From: Asterochloris sp. CNOR1
Lineage: Eukaryota > Chlorophyta > Trebouxiophyceae > Trebouxiales > Trebouxiaceae
Length of the DNA: 64,000 nucleotides
Direction of reading: 5' to 3'
NCBI GenBank assembly: GCA_963969365.1
Contig: OZ017753.1
Coordinates: forward strand, 1,612,001-1,676,000
Of the stretch, positions 35,114 to 46,982 are shown in pieces. The position numbers and the translations under genes were made by a program. The notes beneath the pieces are model-generated. The model searched no databases. It worked only from the letters and a program-made list of their open reading frames with translations, and was not told where the DNA came from. Numbering within the stretch: position 1 is the first letter of the stretch; every line of letters begins with the position of its first letter.

Positions 35114-36533
35114 TCATGCACTAGCCTGGCCCTCCTTGCCATTTGCTGCTGCCAGGCCGGTGCTGGTCAGCAGTGTCTTTAATGCCTGCTGGAATGCCAC
35201 AGCACTCTGGGCCCCCTTCAACACTATGGGGCGCTTGCTGTCTGAAAGAGCCAGCTCAAAGTACGGCACCCCATGAATATTCTTCCTGCAGCACACGTCA
35301 AGCTGGACTTGTGGCAGTGTCGACTGCTGGCAGTTCCACCCTATGCTGTGCTCTGGCAACAGCCTGGTGGGCATCATCGAAACCTAGCCAGGCTGTGTCA
35401 AGAAGCAGTCTGCTCCCCGAAGGTGTGCACAAGATGGCTCACTTCCTCTTTGCGTCCTCATCTGACTGCTGAACTTCTGGCAGGTTTGCCTCAGAGTTCA
35501 CATACACATTCATCCATGGCAGCCCCAACTGGTTCCCAATCTCCTCGAGCACAGCCGTATCGCTCACGTTTCTTCCCTCCTCATAGCTGCAGCCATCACG
35601 CAGATTTGAAAGGCTGGAGTCCTCACAAAGCCATGTTTATGGTGGAGGCACAGAAGATCAGAGGAGAGATGGCTTCAAGCGCCCCCACATTCTGCCTAGC
35701 ACAGATGCTGTGGCAGTCAAAACAGCACATCACTGCACATGCACCAGGTGGAGGCGCCTCGCGTCTTCACAACTCGATGCAGTGCACCCCTTGAGCCCAC
35801 TCACCAGGCTCTGAAGAGCGCCTCTGCTGCCTCGTTGCCCTTGCCATTCTGCTGCGCCAGCAGCGCCAGCCTGTGCGCTTGCACAGTGTTGGGCCAGATC
35901 TGCCAGTTGGCAAAGGTAGCCCCGCAGTCCTCGCCACTCCTTCGCAGGCTGTGAGTCCAGCCATCAGAGCCCCAGCGCCTCTGGTTATAGGCCATGTACT
36001 CCTCGCCTGCAGATGTGGGGAGGCTTGCTACATGTGTAGACTGTCAGGTTCTCACCTGCCCCCTGGCAGTATGGCCTCCAAGACTGGGCAAGTAATTGTC
36101 TCCAAGCTGGCAGTTAGGACAGGTAAGACAAGCTTGCAGAGGGCTAATTGAGTCAGGCTGTCAGTACCTCAGCACCACTTTTGAGCAGCCAGAGAGAAGC
36201 AGAGCTCCTGACGCATGCTCACCACTTCTTTTGGTGGATGGATCAATCACATAGGGGTGCCTGCATGTCGTTGCAGCTGTCATCAGGCGGTCAGCATGGT
36301 ATTCGATTCTGGACTGACCATGTGATTTTCACAGAGGCGTCCTTCGGCTGCACTTTACGCAGAGCTTGCTGCAGCCGCCTGTGCCCAACATAGCACCTGC
36401 AAGCAGACAGCCTCAAAATATTGCTCACATACATGCAGCCCTCAGCAGCTGGCACAGCAATGCATGCTTGCCAGGGGCATGCTATGTCACTCCAGATGTT
36501 AATTTCCAACATTGGCCTGCTAGAGCCCATCAT
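35114..36533 (-). CDS. DsbA-family thioredoxin-like oxidoreductase (FrnE type)
   Basis: Exons 36472-36533, 36319-36396, 36223-36260, 35805-36006, 35443-35586 and 35114-35285 join in phase to 231 residues. N-terminal strand EINIWSDIACPWC is the FrnE/DsbA active site CPWC followed by YVGHRRLQQAL. The helical insert (WPNTVQAHRLALLAQQNGKG, LFRACYEEGRNVSD) and the cis-Pro loop HGVPYFEL with the GAQS motif complete the fold. FrnE proteins are cytosolic disulfide isomerases or related oxidoreductases; no signal peptide is visible. Start at 36533 (MMGSS) or 36512 (MLEI) cannot be separated. The first intron has a GC donor and cuts between the Trp and Cys of CPWC. Confidence 0.88.
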
Positions 36534-36845
36534 GCGTGGTGCAGAGGCCTTCAAGTCTCGTGCAGGTCAAAGGAAGTCAAGCTTTGACCAAGTCACAACT
36601 GCTGGTGTGCAGCTAGGAGACTCGGCCGCGATCCAGCACAAGCACAGTTGCTGAAGAGAGGCCTTTTGCACCACCACATCAAGTGCCATCGAAGTCATCA
36701 ATTGAACACTGCCGCCATCAGTGCAGCTACGCTGGCTCCCCACCAACAGAGCTCAAGGCTCTTAGCTTAGCTTTGGGAGAAGGGAGCTCAGCCCATTCGA
36801 CACAGCTCTGGCTGAGGAAGGCAGCTGCTAGCTGCGCCTGTCGCC
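36534..36845. promoter_or_regulatory. divergent promoter gap between the DsbA-family gene and ERD2
   Basis: 312 bp lie between two start codons that face away from each other. No named promoter motif stands out. Confidence 0.3.
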
Positions 36846-39364
36846 ATGAACATCTTCAGGCTGGCAGGGGACATGACCCACTTGCTGTCCATTGTGGTGC
36901 TTCTCTTGAAGATACACCACACACGGTCATGCAGAGGTGCGCACATTGGCCTCAATTTTGCTAGCAGGGTTGATCAAATGCACCACTTTAGGCCAAAACA
37001 ACACCACATGTTTCCTGGGGGCATCGCACAGGCATGCTTTCAGCTAATGCTGGTCCTGGTGATTGCTTCATGTTCATCGATTGTCCCCTGGCACTTTGCC
37101 TGCAGGCATTTCCCTGAAGACTCAGGAGCTTTATCTGCTGGTGTTTGCAACACGCTATCTGGACCTGTTCTACCGCTACATCTCTTTGTGAGTCCCCTCT
37201 GTCAACCTGCAAATGTGGGTGCCCAATGGGAAGCCAAGCCTTGCCCTGCTTCCTATGCACTACCTCCCGTCACAGCCTGGCTGCTTGCCATCTAGCTGCT
37301 TGCTGCTTGTCTCACGACTTCGTGGGTGGCGGACATCTCCCTGCAAACGCTGCTGCAAGCTCTGAGCAGGGTGCCACCATCCTAGTACGTGTCACCAGCT
37401 GCCTGCACCTTGAAAGCTCTTTGCCTGTCTTTCTGTGCCCCAGGGGCCAGTGAGCCCGCAGCGAACCCTGAGCTGGGTGTGAGCTTGTGCAACCAGGACC
37501 TGCAGAGTCCTGAATCTCCGCCTGCAGAGTGTATGTCCTGTGCGCCTTTCCAGGCACAACACGCTGATGAAGCTGAAACTCTTGGTCAACTCAGCCTGAC
37601 TACTTGTCTCCCAGCCTGCAAGCCCAGCACAACCCACGTCGAGCCCTGAGCGGGACCAGAGCCTGAACATGCCTCAGGAAGCAGCACAGTGTGCATGCCT
37701 GTGCCTGCCAGGTACAACACGCTGATGAAACTGGTGTTCCTGATCTCCTCAGCAGCCATCGTGTATTACATGCGCTTTGACCGCGTGGTACGCATGACCT
37801 ATGACAAGGAGCTGGACACCTTCAGAACAGTCTTCCTGGTGGCGCCATGTGCAGTGCTGGCACTGCTGATCAACCAGGAGTTCAGCATCCTGGAGGTGAG
37901 CGAACAGAGTTGCACAGCAGCTGCATCTCACAGCTGGGTCTCAGAAAGCAGCACAGAGGCCCACTGGCCTGACTTAGGTGAGGTGGGTGTGGCGTTGCTA
38001 CACGTTCAGCATCCTGGAGCTAAGGAGGTGCCATGCAGCAGATCTGCGGCTAATGGAGGATGGCAAAAAGGTGATACGCTGATCGCTCCAAGTTCAGCAA
38101 TCTGGCGTTTTCCTAGCGTGGCCCGTGGGGGTTGGTCAGTCTGATCTGGTGTATTCCATTTGGCGCATGTCGACAAAAAGCAGCGGGCCAGAGCTCTGGG
38201 CAGCAGCCTGGGGTTAGAGGACAGCCCCACACAGCACCGCCTGGTGTCAGCTGCAGTGCCAGGCTGATGCCTTGCCTCTGGCGCCCTGGGTGTCTGGGCT
38301 GCTTCAATTTCAGCCATGCATTGAGCATTCTATATGTGCAGGGAGCCCGGCACAGGGTCACGTCTGCCTTCACGGCCAGGCCTGTTTGTCCTGCTGACGC
38401 TGTGCACTGCAACAAGGCTGCCAGCAGGCCAGCCTTGCAGTGGACATCTGATGATTCAGGATGGCTGTGTGCCTGAGCAAGCCAGCTGTGGCAGCACTCC
38501 AACCAGCGCCGATGCTGCTGCTTGCAGATCCTGTGGACATTCAGCATCTACCTAGAAGCGGTGGCCATCCTGCCGCAGCTGGTCCTGCTGCAGCGCACGC
38601 AGAACATAGACAATCTGACTGGTGACTACATCTTCCTACTCGGGTGAGAGCAGTCCCCACACGCCTGGGCCCTCCCCGGCCCCGTGCAGTTACTCACCCT
38701 CAGTGGGTGATCAGCCTGGGCCTGACTTGCTGGCATGCACAATCACAAGCACACCAGGATGCCGCGTCAGCCACAAGCACATCCAATCCTCTCCCTCAGG
38801 AACAGGGCAAAAATATCTGCTTGCATGAGCATGCCTAAAGCACTCTGGCAACCAGTAGAGCATGTGGGAAAAGGAGACAGCCAGACAGGCAGGGTCCATG
38901 CTCAGCAGGCCATCCTCCATATGTGCTGGCTGGTATCAGTGCGGCTGCAGCTATGCCTGCTGCCACAGCCACGCTCAGCCAGGGCTCCTGTCACATTGCA
39001 AGATTGACAGTTCCATGCCTGAACCTGTCCTGAAGGCTTCTGACCAAGTGCTGTGTGCTTCAGGGCATATCGTGGGCTGTATCTCATCAACTGGATCTAT
39101 CGCTTTGCCACAGAGCCGGGTTATCGGCAGTGGATAGGTGAGAGCGTGTGCACCATGCAGGAGGCCTGTGCGTCAGTCCACGCAGCCTGATGCTTACCTG
39201 CAGACGTGTGTACGCTGTTCCAGATAGCCCTACTGGCCTGATCATCCTCTTTGTTGCCTGCAGTGTGGCTGTCAGGGCTCATACAGACAGCAATCTATGC
39301 TGACTTCTTTTACTATTACATTCAGAGCTGGCGGCAAAGTAAACGCCTGTCACTGCCTTCATAA
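36846..39364 (+). CDS. ERD2: ER lumen protein-retaining receptor (KDEL/HDEL receptor)
   Basis: Exons 36846-36936, 37106-37187, 37712-37895, 38528-38643, 39064-39137 and 39264-39364 splice in phase to 215 residues, the usual ERD2 length. The N-terminus [20 protein letters not shown], the segments [16 protein letters not shown] and [18 protein letters not shown], and [18 protein letters not shown] are hallmarks of the seven-helix receptor. It binds C-terminal H/KDEL-like signals in the Golgi at low pH and returns ER proteins by COPI vesicles. A partner ending in HEEL (HYOU1) is encoded in this same window. The introns on both sides of exon 3 contain copies of that exon's edges. Confidence 0.96.
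37541..38030 (+). repeat. copies of both edges of ERD2 exon 3
   Basis: Upstream, 37541-37600 repeats the acceptor and first codons (CAACACGCTGATGAA) found at 37712. Downstream, 38004-38030 repeats TTCAGCATCCTGGAG, the end of the same exon at 37881-37895. Confidence 0.85.
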
Positions 39365-39555
39365 ATGAATGCTTTCCCTCACCATGTGTGCTGCCCAGTG
39401 AAGTGTAATTCCCATCCTCAGCAGCTCATGCAAAACTGACTCACATGGTGTAGTCATGTTGATAGGAGGGTAAACCAGACCCTGCAGCATAAATCAGCAG
39501 CTTCATCTTGACTTCACGCCTGGAACAGCAAAGCAGGCCAGAACTTTAATCACCA

Positions 39556-40490
39556 TGGACGTGAGGATGCTGTTGATTCCTGCCTGATCAGATCTGTGCT
39601 GACTGCTTCTCATGTCACAGGGTCTGTCTGTCTGCAGTTCCTCAAGAACCAGGCAAAGGACATGATGGACGGCCAGGGCACCCAGACACAGGGTGCTCAG
39701 GCAAGCAGCGGTGGTGGTGGCTGGGCATCAGATCTGCAGAAACTTGCAGGGCACACTGAAGCTGCAGAGCAGCAGAACAGTGGGGGAGCATCACTTGATG
39801 ACGTGAAGGGCCTGCTGGGTGGCTCATCTTCTGGTGAGCTTGTCGTTGCCACAGGCAGACGCTGTTAGCACCACTGATCTGCAAAGGCGCATGCTGTTCC
39901 TGAGTCACAGGTTGTACATTGCTGTGCTAGTGGGCAGCTTCTGCCAGGAGTCACGAGGAAGTCTGCAGCTGCTCCCCGCATGACATTCGAGCCACAACGT
40001 TGCCAAATCATCTTGCAGGTGGTGGACTCAACAGCTCCGCGCTGGATGGCCTTCTGGGTCATTTCGAGCAGTCGTCAGGCAAGTGCCTTGGCTCATTGGC
40101 TCAAGCTGCGACAGTCACTGCAGATAGCACTCATCACAAGATGTGGCCAGCATTGTGTTGTCAGTGTCGACTCACTGCAATGCGTCACTAGGCCCTTGCA
40201 TTGTGCTGCAGGCAAACAGTTCACTGGCTCTGATACAGACTTCAAGGTGACTGCGCGCATGCAGTACACTTTCATTGAGGCCTGAGTGAGAGCATGTGCC
40301 AATGAAAAGCTTGCTGTGCTGTAGATGCTGACCAACCTTGCTAACCAGGAGACAGGGTCCAACATCAGCGAGACAGTCATGCGCAAGCTGGTGAGGTTGC
40401 CCATGCCATACCTTGCATTGCAGACAGGCTGGCCTCTGAGCCTGTACTCCTTGTCTGCAGATGATGTGGAAAATGAAGCAGATGTTCTGA
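39556..40490 (+). CDS. small orphan protein of about 130 residues
   Basis: Six exons (39556-39561, 39638-39833, 40019-40078, 40212-40246, 40325-40390, 40461-40490) keep phase throughout and start with only ATG GAC in exon 1. The protein opens MDFLKNQAKDMMDGQG, is rich in Gln, Gly and Ser, and contains two similar short stretches, LDDVKGLLGG and LDGLLGHF. The last part is LTNLANQETGSN...MRKLMMWKMKQMF, Met-rich at the end. I do not recognise a family. No signal peptide or membrane segment is seen. Intron 3 uses a GC donor (CAG/GCAAGT). TGTAA occurs about 170 nt past the stop. The consistent splicing argues for a real gene, but a function cannot be given. Confidence 0.6.
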
Positions 40491-40766
40491 GAGCTGCAGC
40501 ACAGCCAGACATGGTTGCAAAACATTGAAGCCCTGGATCAAGAATGCCTTTGCAAGGATCACAGTTGCTCGCACATTTGTAACAGTTGGCTCTGCATTGT
40601 CCATGTCGGCATGCTTTCACACCCCCATGAGCCATTCAAGGATAAGCAACGAAAATGTATTGTAATCGCCTCTTCGCATGAGCAATTCATCGTTTGATCA
40701 CTATAACTGATGGGTGGCCGATGTTCCTGATCAGCCATCATATCAAGTTCGGCGTCTTAGGGATCG

Positions 40767-43316
40767 ATGCAGACATGGAGGCACAGCCCACGAATTGCAG
40801 CTCTTGGCCTCCTGCTTGGAGGCTGCACCACCTGGCTCAGTGCCAGCGATGCTGCCAGCGGCCCTGTGGCCATTTCTGCCCCCACATCTTCCCAGGCACC
40901 GTTTGAACTGGCCCCATCCAAGCAAACAGCTGCTGTGGCGCCCTCTCTGGCAACAGAGGACTTCCTCAGTGTCATGTCCTCTTCAGGGGAGTACTTGGCA
41001 ATGGTTGAAGCCTCTCGGGCCTGGCGGCAGGTGAGACAAGCCATGGCAGTACACCAATCCGCTGCCATTTTGCCTTATAAATGGCTGCACCAGCTGCACC
41101 GCACATGCTGTACTGACAGGCTCAGGCTGTGCTGTTGAACCTGTTCCCTCCAATGCAACAGTCTTCAGGTTTGCGCCTGTAGGTGCCATATATGGCAAAA
41201 TATGTGCATGGCACCAGAACCTGTGAGACAGCAGTTTGCAGCGCAGCACAAGAGGGGCTTTGCCCACCAGCAGGCTTCCCTCCTTTTCATGGAAGCTGGT
41301 GCTGCAAATACATGGCAGCTTGAGCATCTCACAGACATGAATGCTGACAGGCTCTCAGCACTTGGAGGCCGAGCCAGTCTGCACCAGCAACACAAGCTGA
41401 GGGGGGGCATGTAGCGACTGGTGGCATGCCTGCAGGCTCCTGGTGTGTGTCAGAGGTCATGTGTGCCCCTGGGTCACATGGGCCTGACCCCTGGCAGCAG
41501 GATGAGACAGCAGTCTGCACTGGCCATACAACAGCTGTCAGGCAACAATATCACCTGCTGTTGGTTCCTGTAGGGCATCCCAAGCGTCATCGTCTCCCGG
41601 CAGTCCCAGGAGGAGGCTGACGCTGAGATCACAGTTCAGCCGTATGAGACATGGGTGCAGCATGACAGCAGAAGGGTCCTGACAACATATCCAGATTTGT
41701 GGACAGTAGACGCTGCAATGTGAGCTGTGCCAGCATGTGTGTGGTGCCATGCAGCGCCTGCAACTCCCAGCTGAGGCACAGGCCTGCAGCCATCATCCTG
41801 TTGCCCAGCGCTGACACAAGGCTTGCCACAAGTCAGCCACAAGCCTGTGGGGCAGGCAGGGTCCCAGCTCTGCAGGCTGCCACCACACTTGGTGCATTTG
41901 GGTGGACATCACACACTGCTACACTACTGCAGGGCCCCGCTGCTAGCTTATGATGCTCACCCAGACTTCAAGTGGATGTTCTGGTAAGCGCGAGGTCCTG
42001 TAGCCTCACACTTTTGCTGCACTCCTCCTCGCCACTCAGACTGGCTGATCTGTTGCAGGGGAGATGATGGTGAGCCAAGCCATGCTTGTTGCAGGGTGTC
42101 CTGAAGCGCTGACAGCCCGCCTTAAATAGATCAATGCTTTGTTGTGGCACACCAAACATCTGTCATGCACACCCAGTGCCGTTGCCTGCCCCACAGACAC
42201 AGTAATGTTTCTGAACCCTGCAAAGGAGTACCTCAAAGCCCTCGACCCCGAACTGCCGTACTATCTAGTAAGTCCCTGGGCGCATGCCTGTTCAAGCCTG
42301 CTGTTCTGCTGCAATGTGCCAGCTCTTGTGCTGAAAGGCACCTGGTGAGGGGCATTCCTGCTGCCAAGCCCCTCAGCTTGCTCTCCATACAATGCTTGCC
42401 ACGATGGGGACTATCAGATCTCTGAGCCTCAAAAGGCCCAGGCAATGCACTTCTTGCATGCAGCCATCTGTGTCCTGCATGACAAAAGCTTGCCTGCACT
42501 CAGAAGCAGCTGCTTTGCTCTGCAGGTCAGTGACAACTCCCTGTGGGCTCATGATATGACAGCCCAGCACCATGGGGAGCCAGACACTCCTGTGTGGGCA
42601 GATCTGCCCAGGCACGATCAGATTCCGCGCTGCTACCCTTGCAGGGACAGTGACTCAGACCAGATGCTGTCAGACCCCCATAGACAGTGCCCCTGCACTG
42701 TGCAGCATCTGTGCAACAGGCTGCTGGAAGTGAAAGCTCTTGTGAGCATGGAGTTCTGCACCAGGCTGCGACCTTTTGCCAACAGGTGAGCAGGCCACAC
42801 TGCACTTGCAGCTCTCACTGTCTCAACAAGGCTTGCTGCAGGCCTCTGTGCGCTCACAGCTGCTCCACAACGTATGAAGAGATCTTCGGAACCTGCAGAA
42901 TCTATCAACATAACGGAGGTGGCGGCGCATTTTTGAGCGTAGGGTTCTTCCGCTCCCTGCCCGGCGGCGTCGCTGCCATCAAAAAGTGCATTATCGATCG
43001 GATGGTGCTGAGGGAGCGCGCAGGGGTGCTCCACAACCTCAGCGGCGACACTGTGTTCACTGGCTGCACTTGGCAAGTTGCTGGGCTTGGTCCCTCAACA
43101 GAGGCGCCAGAGTCCCCCTTTCTGGACTGGGCTGGCCCCAATGGCATGGACGAGTCTGTCTGGGAGTTTACTCCATATGGGCACTGTGACGAGGCCTGCC
43201 AGTGGGAGGCTGGTCACACGATTAGCAAACATGTCAACAGTAGAGCGTTCCCCTCGTTGCACCTTGCGGCACACCACCTCAGAACCCTCGTCCAGATGCA
43301 TGAGGCAGCCATGTAG
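40767..43316 (+). CDS. fringe-like glycosyltransferase (GT31)
   Basis: Exons 40767-41030, 41574-41719, 41933-41983, 42059-42069, 42197-42267, 42526-42785 and 42842-43316 give 425 residues in phase. The start at 40767 yields an N-terminal hydrophobic stretch (RIAALGLLLGGCTTWLS) that fits a type II Golgi anchor or signal. The core reads AYDAHPDFKWMFWGDDDTVMFL, where DDD is the metal-binding motif of GT31, followed by PELPYYLVSDNSLW, a CYPC pair, CPCTVQHLC, and YQHNGGGGAFLSVGF, the Gly-rich acceptor-site loop. It probably transfers a sugar to glycoproteins or wall polymers in the secretory pathway; donor and acceptor are unknown. An 11-nt microexon supplies part of the DDD motif. Confidence 0.82.
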
Positions 43317-43664
43317 GAAGTTGAAGGCTTGCAGCACCCACAGCATGCACCCGCCTCTTTCTCTCCCGGTTTGTCAGCACCTCAAAATCAATTCCCAAGC
43401 AGGTACTTCACTCCTGTGTGTGAACAAAACGGTTGCCTAGCCAGTTGGCTGGCATTAATTGCTGCACAGTGCTTATGTTTCCAGTCATGCTTTCTAAATC
43501 GTGAATCCCTCCACCCTCTCCTTTTCCCACTGACACCATAAGAACCAGCTGCTGAACTTGTATTGTTGCTGAAAGATGCAGGTATGTCCACAACATTGTA
43601 GAAGGGATGTACTCACATTCCACAACTCAAGCATAGTTCTATGTTGACTGTGCAATTTCAAATT

Positions 43665-46600
43665 TCACTTGGCCGTCAGCACCGGGTTGGCTGAGGCCAC
43701 AGTGCCAGCTGCCTTGAGGTTGAAGGTGAAGTCGCGGTTGCGCAGGATGCGTGGGGCCAGCAGTGTCCAGAAGTACAGCAGCACGCACACCCACTGCGAA
43801 GCTATTTTGACCCACACAGAGATCCAGCCCTTATCCACCTGCAGGAGCAAGGGTTGATAGGAAGGCCAGGAGAACAGGACCTGTCCACATGCAGCAATGG
43901 CATGTCCAACTGCAATGTGCGACTTCATGCAGCCCAGTGCAGGCATTCAGCAACAACCTAGGAAGAGCGCATAGGATGCAGATGCAGCCACCTGGCACCA
44001 CGCCCTGAAAGGACAGCATCAAGGCCTGCACTGATCCTGCCAAGGAGGCTCACTGTGAAGCGCTGGTCTGGCTGCTGGCCTGGCAGCTCGTTGAGGTTCC
44101 AGTTGAGGTAGAGCATGCACAGGTACGCAGAGGCCAAGGCGAATACAGTGTGGAAGAAGTCTGGGCGGTAGGTCAGCATGTCGTCCTCAGGCAGCTGGCT
44201 CTCAACTTCAAAAGACTTGCTCTCCACACCAGAATTGACGGTGGAGATGCAGACAGCTGCAATGGCGATGAGGAAGGCAATGGTCTGCAGCAACAGGAGG
44301 GCAGCCATGAGATTGGTGTGGGGGATGGGTGCCTGCTGCAGCTGGTGGCAAGCAGCACTCTTTCGAAAGGCGCTTCCAGGAGAAGTCTGCAGCAGCTGGA
44401 GGGCAGCCGCCTTGCCTGGCAGGGTGCCTCCCTGCTTGCTCCAAGGGTCGATGGCATGCAGAGTGCCTGGTTTGTGCACACCCAATGAGCAGGAGGCCGC
44501 TGGGCAGGCTGGCGGCCTGCTGGAGCAGCACAGCAGAGCTCGCACAAGTGTCCATGCAGCCCACTACAGTCAGCCCGACAGCACATGGCTTCAGCACTGT
44601 TGGCAGGCTCGGGGGGCCCAATACCACCACCAACCAAACACTGCAGGGGATGGGCTGGCACCTTGACTGCTGCATTGCCTGCGACTGTGTCGTTGGCGAA
44701 GACGCAGTGGTAGGTGTCTGGCTCGCTGGTCAAGGCGGACCATAGGATCCAGGCGGTGTAGGCAAACACAGCGCCAGAGGTCAGCAGGCCGGCATTCTCC
44801 ACTCGCCAGGGCGATACTGACACCTGCACAAGTGGAGGCACTGCGCATCGCAAGGGATGTATGTCTGCAACTTGACTTGCATGAAGAGAGGCTGTGGCAT
44901 GAACATTGTCCAACGCCTTGCGCATGGCAGGGGGCAGCGCCCCCCAGGCATGTTTCAAAAACTCCATGCAGCTGGGTGGCGTCATCTGCAACCCTCAAGC
45001 CTCCAGGCCGGCCAGTGTGCTGTCTATGAGCATGCACCCAAAGGATCTCACGGGGAAACATGCTCCTGCTGGCCACAGGCACGTACACTGACGCCGTCCA
45101 AGCTGCTGTGAGCACAACCATGTATGTGCGCTCATCAGCACAAGCGTTTTTGTAAGGACTGGGATGCACCCACTGGGAGCAGCCAGCCTGCAAGCACCTC
45201 CCAGCTGCCTGCCTGAGCACCTGCCTGAGCACTTACCAGCGTGAACACTATGGTCAGCACAAGCGTGAAGGTGATGAAGAAGATGTTTAGCCCACAGGTG
45301 GCCAGCTGGGCATAGAAGTGGTAGCAGGCCACGATGAGAGCCACGCTGCCGCTGTAGAAGATGAAGGACCCAATGACCAGCACAAAGGCCAGTCTTTCCT
45401 GTGGGAGCAAGGTGATGACAGGTGACTGATGACTGCAGCTGTGCACGCCGTAAGGCCAGCCTCATCTGTGTGGGCAGCAGCAAACAGGCGAGCCATCTGA
45501 CCAGCACAGGGGCCAGTCCTTCCTGTGGGCAGCCTAGTTGAAGATGCAGTACAATAAGCAAGGAGCCGATGCTGCAGTCTAAGGTGCAGCAGCCAATGAC
45601 TGGCACAGGGGCCAGGCTTTCCTGTGGCACCAGGGAGCAAGGTGCAGAGTGAGTGGCTATAGAGCAGAGGCAGGGTCTTGTTGAGACGGGTGTGCCAAGT
45701 GGCAGCCTCTTGCCTGCATTTGGTGCACCTCCCAGGGAGGAGCCCACCCAGGTGAGCATGGCAAGACACGACAGGCTGCCTGTCCCGGCAGCAGCTGCTT
45801 GGCCCTCACAGCCAGTGCGAGGCCGCTGCTGTCATGAGGCCAGAGTGGGTGCTTTGTGCATACCTCACATGCAGTTTGCAGCAGATGCCCTCCCACCTTG
45901 CGCAGCAGCCACTCGTTGCTGGTGTAGATGAGGTCCAACAGGATGATGATTTGAAAGATGAGGAAGACGCCTGACAGGATGCGGGCCACCTGGCCATAGC
46001 CCAGGAAGGTGTTGTTGGGCATGGCAAAGCAGATGCCCAGCGCGAAGATCCAGAGGCAAAACTTGAGGGGCCAGAAGCCTGCAGTGCACCCAGAGACAGG
46101 GCTTGAGGGTTGACAGGCAGTCTGCTGAGGACATGTGTGGGGCAGCAGGTGCTCAGCAGTCGGCAGGCAGAGCGGCACCAGGCTGCTGACCAGGTCTGGC
46201 AAAGCAGAGGCCAAGCGCACTGGCCATGCAGGCAGTAATTGCCGTCATAAGGCTGCTGGCCACTTGTGGGAGCAAGCAGGCAAGCTGATGACTCTGTATT
46301 GGTGAGGCATCATGAGCTGCCAATAGTGCACCTTTGCTACAAAGGCCCACCTGTGTGCACCAGCCTCCGGGGATTCTTGCCATGCCGGACACCCAGAGTG
46401 AGCAGCACGTGCACCGCAAAGAACAGGAAGTTGCCAAAGCTGATGCGGAGTACCGCGCCCTTCCCAGCACAGCTGGTCACAGCATCACCGTCAGGGTTGT
46501 AGCACTTCTTGAGCTGCAGGGCACACATGCTGTATCAGGGTATGTACCCAGCAGAAGGTCCAGTCTCAGCCCCAGTCCAGCCGCAGGGCGAGGGTGGGGT

Positions 46601-46982
46601 TTGGCTATTTGCTGCAGAGCAGGCAGTACACATCCCGCCACCTGCTCAGCCGCAGGCAAAGTTGTAGTATCAGCACCAGCAGTGTCCTGAGGCAGCGCTG
46701 CAGCACGCAGGCGTCCCGGCTCATGGACATACCTTACGGTGCAGTGGCAAGCAGCTGCTTGTGAGCCCTCTGTTTGGCTGGGCAGCACTCCACATTGTGC
46801 AGTGCTGTCAATGTCAGGCCACACCTCAGGTATGCGCTTGAGGGCTTGCTCAGAGTAGTCCCGCAGGAGCCAAGATGCAATGGCTGTGATAGCAAATCCC
46901 ACGAAGTAGATCCACTTAGCGATGCCTGGCCGCACTTCAGTCACCCAGATGGGAGCCATGACGCTGCAACAGCTGGTAGAGC
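43665..46982 (-). CDS. Serinc/TMS1 family multipass membrane protein
   Basis: Exons 46825-46982, 46351-46513, 45897-46078, 45237-45398, 44662-44823, 44054-44284 and 43665-43838 join in phase. Family signatures: WIYFVGFAITAIASWLLRDY, VLRISFGNFLFFAVHVLL, WPLKFCLWIFALGICFAMPN, LIFQIIILLDLIY, GLNIFFITFTLVLTIVFTL, YTAWILWSALTSEP and, at the end, DKGWISVWVKIASQWVCVLLYFWTLLAP. About ten membrane helices are expected. Serinc proteins are linked to serine-containing lipids and lipid scrambling. The first placed exon opens with STSCCSVMAP after a TGCAG acceptor, so a further 5' exon with the usual Cys-rich start probably exists upstream of 46982. Two extra copies of the exon-5 acceptor region lie in the intron before it. 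Confidence 0.92.
45361..45643 (-). repeat. three copies of a Serinc exon start
   Basis: The used exon start (ERLAFVLVIG, 45361-45410) has intronic copies at 45497-45531 (EGLAPVLV) and 45565-45643 (ESLAPVPVIG). Both copies keep the TTCCTGTGG acceptor segment. Confidence 0.88.
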
